A stretch of DNA of 14,859 bases from Lunasporangiospora selenospora (GCA_015680635.1 JAABOA010000454.1:1-14859), one strand, 5' to 3'. Positions 1 through 8,127 are shown, counted from the first letter of the stretch. Program-made: numbers and translations. The notes: generated by a model not told the origin, from the sequence alone.

Positions 1-52
<52 letters not shown>
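1..52. repeat. (TC)n dinucleotide microsatellite at the left edge
   Basis: The first 52 bases are 26 perfect TC units running off the window edge. Pyrimidine-rich sequence with further TCTC runs continues to about position 400, and there is a run of 11 C near 363-373. The true repeat length is unknown because the edge cuts it. Confidence 0.97.
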
Positions 53-54
<2 letters not shown>

Positions 55-753
55 GCGGGCCATTTACACAATTCTGCCGACCCAAACAAACGCTCTCTCT
101 TTATTTTTTTTCCTCTCTCTTCTCTCTTCACACTACTAATGCCATATGCACGCGCCCTATCTTTCAACCACTCTGTTTAGCTCTCTCACTCCCCTTCTCT
201 CATCTCTCTCTTTTTACCCCTGACCTCTACCCTACCTCCCATCGCTCTCGACTGGCAACCGACTCGGTACCTCAGCTCTCGACGGTTCTCCCTCTCTTTT
301 TTTAAACACTTTGTCTGTCTCACTCCTTGTCCGTGCCAACCTGGTTGCCCAGAGCCCTTCTCCCCCCCCCCCTTACCCTTTCTTTCTCCACTACCCAACT
401 GTGGACGAGGGGCATGTACTCATTTTACTTTTGGGTACAGGCTCTCTTTTTTTTTTCTGGTAGAGTCGTATTTTAGTGCGAGAGAAATGTTCAACTTGGC
501 CCGGGGAGTTGCAAAGAAAAGCAGGGGAGTGAGGGTCTGCACCACAGCATGTCATCAAACCATTCGTCGTCCCGTCTCCATTGGTCAGGGGAAGGGGGTG
601 AAAGGGGAATGCAACAGAGACCAGGGACGTGGTCATACACAGAGGACGCCGCTCAAGTCTTCAATTTTGTTTTTTTTAATATTCAAGTCCCTGTATTTGT
701 GTGTTCTCATGGCTTCACACGCTCTTAATTTGTTTTCTTCTTTTCCATTTACT
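53..753. other. No gene seen; pyrimidine-rich flank downstream of VMA11
   Basis: About 700 bases without a convincing coding region. Bases 53-400 are CT-rich on the plus strand. Open frames exist (for example plus 487-801 and minus 391-636), but their translations are low-complexity or unlike any family I recognise, and the plus-strand frame runs into the last VMA11 exon. The stretch nearest 753 should carry the 3' UTR of VMA11. The CT-rich part could belong to the promoter of a gene beyond the left edge, which cannot be judged from here. Confidence 0.6.
675..680 (-). terminator. Possible poly(A) signal (ATTAAA) for VMA11
   Basis: The minus strand reads ATTAAA about 75 bases past the VMA11 stop codon and is followed by an A-rich run. 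No canonical AATAAA lies closer. This is a weak call resting on position and hexamer only. Confidence 0.25.
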
Positions 754-2595
754 CTAGCAGTTTCCAGTCGCCTTTGTGTTCAGGATGAGGCCAACAATTA
801 GGCCATAAAGACCCAAGACTTCTGCGAAAATCAATACCAAGACCATGGCCACAAAAAGTCTTGGTTGGTATGCATAACCACGGACGCACTAAGAGTTGTG
901 TTAAAGAGAAAAGATTGGGGTACATGTGTGTGAGTTAAAGACCTCAGTCTGGTCTAAAAGTTGTGGTACACTCTTTGAGTATACACTTCCTCCCATTCCT
1001 CTGCTCCCGCTTTTTAAACAATGTGCAAGGTACTTACAACATCTCCTACGATGCCAATGGCATATCCTGCTGCAAGTCCAGTTAATCCAACACAAAGACC
1101 TGCTCCAAGATGGACAAAGCCCCTACAATTGAAAAGCAACAACAGCAACAAGTATTCGCTATTGGTGAGCATCGACCATTGCATAAAACTCTCTCCAGAG
1201 AGAGTATTATGAACTGATTATCCTGCAGTTGATATATCTAGGCTGTCAAATCGGTCACCAAATAGCTCCCAAAGACTGGTGTGATGTCTTGTTCCCTCTC
1301 TCTTTCTCTCTCTTTCTCTCTCTCTCTCTCTCACTCACTCACTCACTCTCTCTCCATTCCTTCTCTTGGTCAAGTCAATTTTCAGGTATGACTTTTGAAA
1401 TACATCGACAAATTGTTTTCTCGAAGACAAAAAGGCAGCCGTTCAATTGGTGCTTGGGTTGAAGCAATACGTCCATAGAATATCTCAAAGTGGCTGTCCT
1501 TGATCCAATGCAAGTCGGGTTCCCTACATCTCCCCTCTCCATGTCATTTTGCTATCCTGCCCTCTTTATACCATATTTTTTTTCCGTGACAAGTACAACA
1601 ATAGATCTTTTTTCTCCATGTACTGAAATTTCCTGCTCCAAAACTTTTCCTATTCATAGTCAAGCAAAATCTCTGTTCCTGGATATAAGCACTTACGCGT
1701 AAAGCGAGTAGCCTGTAGGGGTCACTATAAGTAAAAGGAAAAAAAAAGGGGGATTATGTCTTAGCTACAGACTCGACCTTCAGCCTTTTGGGCTCTTGTT
1801 GTAAAGAAGCGTGGGGGACTCGTCTCTAAACGATTCCAGTCATAGAAACGGGCACGTGCAAGATAAAACATCAACAAATGACATACATGCGCCTGCGATC
1901 AGCACAGAGATGACAAGTCCGTAGACCGAGATAATACCCGCCATGACCACGGGGACTAGAGCCTAGTGCAGTGTGAGTGCAAAGGAGAAAAATAGGGGGT
2001 GTCGCGTTTAGTAACGTGCAGCACATCACATCACAATCTTTTCTTTTTCCTGCTTTCCCCTTTCTTCCTCTTTTTGTGTCCTTGTGTTATTCAGCACTGA
2101 CAGGATTATCTTGCATTTCCTGTGCATTATTACCTTCATCATGAGTTCAGGTTTGAAGGTACCCACACCTGCAATACCGATTCCTGACTTGTAGGTGCCG
2201 TATCCAGCTCCCATGCCTATTATGAATCGTAAAAACCAAATGGAGAAAACAGTGTCAACTAAATTGCCCTGAATGGAGAGAGAGAGAGTCTCTCTCTCAC
2301 ACTCACTCCCAGGGAGGAGAGGGGCTCCAAATGGATCGTTTCCTGTTGAAACTTTTACATACTGCTAAAGATCATCTAAATCCATCACCAAAGGTTGAAT
2401 GGAAAGGGGAAAATGGTGGCGGTTATTATCCATGTTATTTTCGCTTATCGCAATGCAAGGGAAGGGAGGCTGCTGCTTCCAGACATTGAATATGAAAAAT
2501 GGAGAGAAAATTACAGCGCTGGCCACACCCATCAGCCCAAAGAATGGCGCAAAGGGAGGGCAGTAGTCTGAGGCGATCGGCGGCAAGGTAGCCAT
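754..2595 (-). CDS. VMA11: V-type H+-ATPase proteolipid subunit c' (Vma11)
   Basis: Membrane rotor-ring subunit of the V0 sector, which carries protons into the vacuole and endomembrane lumen. Exons on the minus strand: 2595-2515, 2375-2363, 2216-2134, 1962-1887, 1724-1697, 1122-1038 and 888-754, giving 501 nt and 166 residues (yeast Vma11 is about the same length). All introns are GT-AG and the phases match at every junction. The protein shows four hydrophobic helices (about 15-35, 59-80, 97-118, 133-157). The essential proton-binding glutamate of helix 4 is E145, in [11 protein letters not shown]. The call of c' and not c rests on [17 protein letters not shown] after helix 1, the LIAG-ALTPT stretch after helix 2, and YQPRLF before helix 4; these follow Vma11, not Vma3. 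Oddities: exons of 13 and 28 nt, a 574-nt intron 5, and Cys123 where relatives usually have Gly (GDxGVR). The start at 2595 gives the usual short N-terminus. The gene lies 186 bp downstream of TRM61 in tandem. Confidence 0.93.
1294..1355. repeat. CT/CACT microsatellite inside VMA11 intron 5
   Basis: An interrupted (CT)n tract passes into four ACTC/CACT units and back into CT. In the VMA11 pre-mRNA this reads as a GA-rich, purine tract. It accounts for part of the unusual 574-nt length of this intron (1123-1696), against 139-171 nt for the other five introns of the gene. I see no exon or RNA gene in the rest of the intron. Confidence 0.85.
2280..2298. repeat. GA/TC palindrome in VMA11 intron 2
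   Basis: Nine bases of alternating GA (2280-2288) are followed, after one T, by the exact complement (2290-2298). This forms an almost perfect inverted repeat in the middle of intron 2 (2217-2362), the intron immediately after the 13-nt microexon. It may be no more than a diverged microsatellite. Confidence 0.8.
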
Positions 2596-2781
2596 GATTA
2601 TGTCTATGTCGGATCTGTACTTGTTGAAGAGAGAAAGAGAGAGTATTTGAGAGCTGGGAGAAAGAATGAAAGAGGGATAGAGACTGACGCGTTGAAGGTG
2701 TTGGAGAGAGTGAAGAGTGTCTTTCCCTTCGTAGGGAAAGAATAAAAAAAACTGAGAAAGTGACGTGTTCTTTTAGTCGAT
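2596..2781 (-). promoter_or_regulatory. Compact TRM61-to-VMA11 tandem spacer
   Basis: These 186 bases must hold both the 3' end of the TRM61 transcript and the promoter and 5' UTR of VMA11. The only canonical AATAAA on the minus strand (2786-2781) overlaps the TRM61 stop codon. No TATA box is obvious. The minus strand carries pyrimidine-rich patches (2620-2640 and near 2700), as is common before fungal start codons. Confidence 0.5.
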
Positions 2782-4258
2782 TTATTGACTGTCTTCCTTT
2801 GTGGAGACCCTTGGGACAAAGGTTGCAAAGAGAAGATAGGAAGTATGTCCTGGTTGCTCCGTTGGAAGCCGAGTGACGGTGAGGTTCTTGGGATCAATTC
2901 TTTCCCTTGGCTCTGGTGTTGACACATCAACACTCTTGTTGAGAACAGGTGTCGATACCGGTGTGGAGACCAGGGAAGTGGCATCCCCTTGCTCAGACAA
3001 TGAAGTAGTTGGTGTCCCAACAGCAGACGAGTCAGTAGTGCCTGCATCCGCACCATTATCTACCGTCTGTGGACTATTTGCAACACTATCATCGTCGGTT
3101 CCTGTTAAAGGTGCCTCCGCTTTGGCTCCATCGTTGTCTACCTCACCATCGCTCTGGCGTTGCTTTTTAGTTCCTCCTCGTTCCTGTGCTCGACGCTTCC
3201 TCTTGTTCTCAAATGCCCTCTGCTTCTCCGTGGCCTCATCAATCGTCCACATGGGGATAACACGAATATCTTGGGTGCGGAGCAAACATTCAAACATCTG
3301 AATTTCAGCAAATCCATGGTCCTTCAGTGCCAGTACGGTGCGTGAGATTTGCTCGATGCATGGGCTGAACGTACAGATCCTTCCCATCTTGTCCTGCTTA
3401 AAGGCCTTTTTTGCTGAAAGCACAGCATCCCAAGGTGCAGGCAAATCCAAAAACACTGTGAATAAAATGTTTGGTACAACAGATGACTCTTGGTTAGTAA
3501 ACTGCGTTGCGATCATAGACTAGTAATGTCTTCCAGACAAAGATCCCAGCATCCACTGGTTCCACTCAATAAAATATACCTGCGTCCACCTTGTTCTCGA
3601 GATTGAAACCATCTTTACAGACGTCCCTGCATTGAACCGTGATCCAGTCCGAGACTCCATGCTCTTCAAATTCTTTCTTGGCTGCTTTGGCTCGCTCCTC
3701 ATGGTATTCGAAGGTGTAGAGGTGACCCTGAGGACCCAATGTACGCGCGAGCGAGTGTGAAAACGATCCTGACCCAGTTCCAGACTCAATCATTGACATA
3801 CCAGGACGCAGTTGCAGCGAATTCATCACAAAAGAAATATCGGCCACATAGAGAATCTGGGTCCGGTGTGGCAGAATCAAGGTCCAGAGCTCGGGGGTTG
3901 GGTAGAGTAGATAGAGAAATCCTCGTCCACCGCTGGTGGCATTTGCTCCGACCTTGGAACCATACTCGAGACCAATCATATCGTCATGTCGAAAGTTGCC
4001 ATACTTGCAGTGGAAGGTCTTGTTAGACTGGACTTTGATGAGCTGCATGGTCTCTCGATTCTATTCATGACAAAGTGAACGAAAGGAGGGGAAGCCGTTG
4101 AGAAAATGGCATTGCATGAGACAAGCCCGACATTCAGACATTAAGGAGAGGAAAACAATAGATGTTACCAGATATGCAATGACATGATCGCCCTCCTCGA
4201 TGGTGTTGTTTGCCTTGTATTGAGCAAAGCTCTGCTTCTGGATGCTTGTCTCTGCCAT
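2782..4258 (-). CDS. TRM61: tRNA (adenine-58-N1)-methyltransferase catalytic subunit Trm61
   Basis: SAM-dependent methyltransferase that, with the non-catalytic subunit Trm6, makes m1A58 in the T-loop of tRNAs, including initiator tRNA, in the nucleus. Exons on the minus strand: 4258-4169, 4060-3580 and 3455-2782, joined at GTAACA...AG (108 nt) and GTATAT...CAG (124 nt), giving 414 residues. An N-terminal beta-rich part (about 18-60, from EEGDHVIAYL to KYGNFRHDDMIG) precedes a Rossmann fold. SAM motif I is ESGTGSGSFSHSLA (122-135). The acidic post-II strand is YTFEYHEERA (145-154). The catalytic-site motif is VFLDLPAPW with Asp194, which spans the second splice junction. Residues 274-376 are a charged, then Ser/Thr/Pro/Asp-rich low-complexity insertion before the final conserved segment (about 376-406). 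The start at 4258 leaves no unexplained residues. It is divergently paired with the RNase P-like gene. The partner Trm6 is not in the window. Confidence 0.95.
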
Positions 4259-4434
4259 TGATGTCCTCCTCTGTGTTTGCCTGGCACTTGGAAAGAAAGT
4301 CTCTCACAGACCAACAGGAAGAGATCAGGCAAACACACACACACAAAAAAAAATCGGGAAGCAGTCCCACGGGCACAAACATGCTGAAGAAGAGTGCAAG
4401 TTGCCTTCAACTCTTCATCCCAAAAATAATAATA
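4259..4434. promoter_or_regulatory. Bidirectional promoter with a 12-bp inverted repeat
   Basis: This spacer of 176 bp (122 bp if the plus-strand gene starts at 4381) separates the divergent starts of TRM61 and the Rpr2/Rpp21-type gene. TGTGTTTGCCTG at 4272-4283 is the exact reverse complement of CAGGCAAACACA at 4326-4337, with 42 bases between. A CA repeat and an A9 run (about 4331-4353) follow the right arm. Because the arms are inverted, each gene meets the same 12-mer in the same orientation. Function as a shared element is inference. Confidence 0.6.
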
Positions 4435-5931
4435 ATGTCGGCCTCAGAGCGTGAGGCGCGCATCCGGTACCTCTGGAATGCCGCCCATGCAACTCTCATC
4501 TCTTGTCCCGCAATTTCCTCGCATTTCATGTCTCAATGCCTCCGACTTGTCCACGAGACCGACTCTCCCCTGCCAAGAGACCTTCGCGAAAAGTTTTGCT
4601 CCGGTTGTGGGTCCATCTTTGTCCCCGGCATGAACTGCCAAGTACGAGTTGTCCCGGTGGACGAGACTCCACTCGAACGTCAAAGACGGAAACACAAGGA
4701 CAGACAAAAAGCCAAGGCTGAGAAACGGAAACTTGATGCTTCTGCGCCAGGATCGGACCCCCAGTCGTCCGAGAAAACACCAATCGACACGACCACATCA
4801 ATAGCTCGACAAACACCGTTGGCAGAATCAGGACCCATAGTCACCGATCCTCAAAAGGAATCTGACGCCACTGCTTTACCAGGATCCGCAGTGTCCAAGC
4901 ACCAAAAACACTCAAAGAAAAAAAATAATGACCGACTTGCTCCACCCAAAAACAAAACGATCCACCTCGCACAAATCCCAGTTTTGGAGAGTCTGAACCT
5001 GGATAGCTCCATGAGAAAGATTCGTATGGAGAAAGAAGAGCATCTCGAGGAAGAAGCCAAGGCTATCATGCAAAGGGACGGCACTTTACTCTCTGACCAA
5101 AGCAACTACAATAATCAACTTTCCAGCAACCGACTTGCTCGAGCAAAGAAGCGTGCTGTTGAAGTGGTCAATCATATATACTACCAATGCCTCCGATGTG
5201 ATCGAGCGACCGAACTGGATGGAACTACATGCGGCCAAAGAGATCTCGCTCTTTGCATTGGATCCGCAAGAAAGCAGAGAAACGCCAAGAACAAGATCAA
5301 TGAGAACAAGCGAAAGAGAACTGCCGATACAACTGAAGAGGCACAAGATCCAGAACTGGCAGGAAAGCGTATCAAAGTCACTGAGTCCTCGTCATCATTA
5401 CCATCCTCGCGGACAAAAGTCGGATCACCCACATTGACAGCCATCATCCCGGAGAGCGCATTATCGATGATTGCCCCCTATGTCATCAGCGTCTCGAAAA
5501 CAGTACAATCACCCACACAATCACTACCACCTCCAGTAGCAGCAATAGCAGCCGTACCGACCCAGAGTGATGCCAATAAGAGGAAAGCCGCCCTGTCATT
5601 ATCATCAGAAGGCAGCAACAGAGTAACCAACAAATTCAAGAATACCACAGGCCCTGGAACCGCCACGGCTACAACGGGTCTTGGAATCAACGGTTCTAAG
5701 ACAGCAGGTCCTTCAGGGCTTGGTATCAGGAATGCTACCATGCCCAACAACTCGACACAGAATCAAAATCATTTGGATAATGGAAGTAGTAAGCGGAAAA
5801 AGAAGAAGGGCGGATTGGCAGACCTATTGGCGATGAAAAAGTCTGGCTCTACGGCCAATTCCCCATCAGCGTCAGGAGGAGATGCTTCTGAAGGAGACAG
5901 TGTTCTTGCCAACTTTCTTAAAGGCCTTTAA
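4435..5931 (+). CDS. RNase P/MRP protein subunit, Rpr2/Rpp21/Snm1 family
   Basis: Predicted zinc-binding protein of RNase P (5' maturation of pre-tRNA) or RNase MRP (rRNA processing). It is a single-exon frame of 498 residues. The N-terminus (REARIRYLWNAAHATL, 6-21) resembles the Rpp21 helical start. The first zinc half is FCSGCGSIFVPGMNC (Cys55, Cys58, with Cys68 near) and the second is YYQCLRCDRATE (Cys252, Cys255). Family members are usually about 120-200 residues with the two CxxC pairs a few tens of residues apart. Here they are separated by about 190 mostly charged, low-complexity residues, and a Ser/Thr/Pro-rich tail of about 240 residues follows. That tail ends in a basic patch (KRKKKKGGLADLLAMKK, 453-469) and the hydrophobic end LANFLKGL. 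I chose the ATG at 4435, where the homology begins; an in-frame ATG at 4381 would add 18 residues. Rpr2, Rpp21 and Snm1 cannot be told apart here. It is divergent from TRM61. Confidence 0.78.
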   Translation: MSASEREARIRYLWNAAHATLISCPAISSHFMSQCLRLVHETDSPLPRDLREKFCSGCGSIFVPGMNCQVRVVPVDETPLERQRRKHKDRQKAKAEKRKLDASAPGSDPQSSEKTPIDTTTSIARQTPLAESGPIVTDPQKESDATALPGSAVSKHQKHSKKKNNDRLAPPKNKTIHLAQIPVLESLNLDSSMRKIRMEKEEHLEEEAKAIMQRDGTLLSDQSNYNNQLSSNRLARAKKRAVEVVNHIYYQCLRCDRATELDGTTCGQRDLALCIGSARKQRNAKNKINENKRKRTADTTEEAQDPELAGKRIKVTESSSSLPSSRTKVGSPTLTAIIPESALSMIAPYVISVSKTVQSPTQSLPPPVAAIAAVPTQSDANKRKAALSLSSEGSNRVTNKFKNTTGPGTATATTGLGINGSKTAGPSGLGIRNATMPNNSTQNQNHLDNGSSKRKKKKGGLADLLAMKKSGSTANSPSASGGDASEGDSVLANFLKGL

Positions 5932-5966
5932 AAGGGTCACATCCCCCATTATACTGAAAGAGAAAC

Positions 5967-5972
5967 AATAAA
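5967..5972 (+). terminator. Poly(A) signal AATAAA of the RNase P-type gene
   Basis: A canonical AATAAA begins 36 bases after the TAA stop of the plus-strand gene. It is the first such hexamer downstream, and its position suits a short fungal 3' UTR. Confidence 0.55.
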
Positions 5973-6413
5973 GCGCTTATTGCATGGCTCACTTTGCTGC
6001 TCACCCCCCCCCCCTGGTGTAAAACTGCTAGCGCACAAGAAAGATGGCAGCCAACGCCAAAGAAGCTGTCCAACAACCAGGACTCGACATTGCTATAGAT
6101 GGTCCCTACTAATCTCTTCAAGAATACCAAGATTCTTGGGTCGTCTTTATTTGCAATGATTGTTTTTAAAAACATGTATCTAGCATGGTGTTCCTAAGGC
6201 TCGTCATCTTTTGCATGAATCGGGGCTAGAGTGTCCATAGGCCTATCTTTATACCTTTCTTGTCCCGTCTCGTCCCTACAGAGGAAAACGAGATGAGCCA
6301 AAGACCCATCATAGAAACCAATTAGAATATTCAGGCCAAGGAAATGAAATATATAAAAAAATTATTTCAAAATAACCATTTTCACTTATCTTGGGAAAAA
6401 AAATTCGCCACAA

Positions 6414-6520
6414 ACTGGTCCTCTTGGACAGGGCCTAAGTCAGATTTGCGACAAAAAAAAAACGCAAAAAATGATCCACCCACCCTACCCTTGTTTAGGC
6501 CCTGTCTTCCAAGGACCAGT
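6414..6520. repeat. Fold-back (inverted-repeat) element of about 107 bp
   Basis: The left arm 6414-6438 and the right arm 6495-6520 are imperfect reverse complements. The outermost nine bases (ACTGGTCCT) and the innermost eleven (ACAGGGCCTAA) match exactly, with a few mismatches or indels between. The 56-base loop holds a smaller hairpin, TTTGCG (6445-6450) against CGCAAA (6463-6468) around an A-rich loop. There is no coding capacity and I found no convincing target-site duplication. It could be a MITE remnant, an end-to-end pair of transposon termini, or a transcribed hairpin. Confidence 0.7.
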
Positions 6521-6833
6521 CGAATGCTCGGTCGTTATGCTCACCCTATAGTAGTCATGGACTACATGAACAACAGCAACAAAACACAGAGTATTCTGAA
6601 CTCGGCAGTCCCCAGGCTCCTCCTTTCTACACCCGGGAACCACTCTCCAGAAACCTGCCCATGCTAAAGAGATGTCCCAGGAATCAACCTGCATGTCTCT
6701 CCCCTTTGCCTTTGTCTATCCGAGTATCGCGAGTCGAGAGCGGGTACTACTATGCCGCAACTAAATAGAAGCTAAACTCGTCCCCCAAAAGAGAGAACTG
6801 TGTATAGCCTTCTACTCACCACGCTGACATGTT

Positions 6834-7315
6834 GAGCAGAGTAGACGAATCATGGGGATCCCATCGAGGAGACTCACTCTCTCATCCACGCTTGCCATTA
6901 TCAGAAATGACGAGCTCTAGAGGGAATGAACACTAGACCTCAGCTCCAAATTGGTTCCCTGGAGTTATGGACAAGCAGAGGGGACCAGGTGCTCATGACA
7001 CCAACTCCATGCGGATTGCTAGGGAGTACCAAACAGAGCGCCAGACATCAGCTCCATACCCTTGCCCCAACAAGTGTACTAAGTCCCCACGACGGACACA
7101 TAGACGGCCGGCTCCGGCGCACTAGCCGATAGTGGGAAATAACTGTGGTCCAGCACTCCCTGAAATACCACGAGCCAGCATGGCAAACAACGGGGTAAAA
7201 TGCGCATCTGGACCAGTTCCATACTATCACCAGCCAGGGATCTGATAAGCAGCGGGGTAAACCTCATGGTCCATTTGCCTTGCCAATGGCAGATGGTCTT
7301 TACATGTATCCATTT
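6834..7315. repeat. Degenerate tandem array, units of roughly 60 bp
   Basis: A loose motif recurs: AGCAG-GGGG, then a variable stretch, CTCATG or similar, and TCCAT. The clearest pair is 7185-7198 and 7247-7260, both reading CGGGGTAAA after related A-rich starts and 62 bases apart. Other copies have TCCA near 6945, 7006, 7053, 7149, 7218, 7270 and 7309. Spacing varies from 39 to 96 bases and averages about 60. A further copy lies near 6834-6864. The array is strongly diverged and I judged it by eye. Confidence 0.45.
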
Positions 7316-8127
7316 TCCTTGCTGCCAGGCTGGAGGGGCATGCACTGACAGGGACCGTATCTGAAAGCCCTTATCGGTGCTTCTACACATACGACATGAG
7401 GAGCAAGAGCGGGGAGTGTCCGTGCACCTGGGAAACAGTGGCCTGGTGCAGGACCACCCTCAGCCCAAGCCTGCCCCACAAAAGGGCGAAGCATAAAGAG
7501 AAGAGATGTGGCTATAGGACCCTCCAAAAACGTCGCACATTCCTCTTTTACCGTCAAGAGCGGAGTGAGCAAATAGGCTCAGGGTCCGACTCTCCAGTAG
7601 AACCACCAAAGAGTGCAGGATCTCTTGTCATCGCCTCGCGGTAGACAGGCAGGGAGGAGAAAGGATCATGGCCCAGTGAAATGAGCTGACCTCTCACCAA
7701 TAGACTTGGTCCGTGGGAAGAGTTTGACGCGTCATGCGAAAAGATTTTCGTTGATTAAAAAAAAACGCGAAGAATGTTAGGTTTGATTGCAAGAGTACAG
7801 CAAAGGGGCAGAGAGAAGGAATAATGCGCTCGACTTTCTTTCCCCTCCCCCCTCTTTTTCGATGCTTTAGACTTGCCAGAGTTCGAGCATTTGTGGCCAA
7901 AGAAAGTTAGATTGGCCCAAGCGAACGATTTGGGCTACATTATACAGGTGGAATGAAAGCCACCTTGCTCTTCCGACAGCCCGCCTCTGCCAGGGTAAGC
8001 TGACCTACATTACCATGGGGCCTTCATGTAGACAACTGATCTTCAGAAAGTTCATTTGCAAGGCTTGGACCTTCTATTTTTCACAACAGCATGCATAGGA
8101 TTTTCGTATAATAGGCCTTTTTTTTTT

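Noticed and set aside
487-801. Plus-strand frame of 104 codons with a basic N-terminus
   Set aside because: It runs into the last VMA11 exon, its translation matches nothing I know, and the second half is an AT-rich spacer reading.
754-2595. Assignment as V-ATPase subunit c (Vma3)
   Set aside because: The loop after helix 1 ([12 protein letters not shown]), LIAG after helix 2 and YQPRLF follow c' (Vma11), not c.
2873-3301. Plus-strand frame of 142 codons
   Set aside because: It is antisense to the low-complexity Ser/Thr/Asp-rich part of TRM61 and has no features of its own.
4210-4434. Longest-frame start of the RNase P-type gene at 4210
   Set aside because: It would overlap the first TRM61 exon, and its first residues are antisense TRM61 sequence. 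The homology begins at 4435.
6344-7900. Several frames of 60-107 codons on both strands in the gap
   Set aside because: None has a recognisable motif, consistent splice sites or credible composition. Several cross the degenerate repeat array.
7861-7900. Possible tRNA B box (GTTCGAGC)
   Set aside because: No A box at a suitable distance and no acceptor-stem pairing around it.
7911-7935. Inverted repeat GCCCAA/TTGGGC
   Set aside because: Only six bases per arm, as expected by chance in a region of this length.
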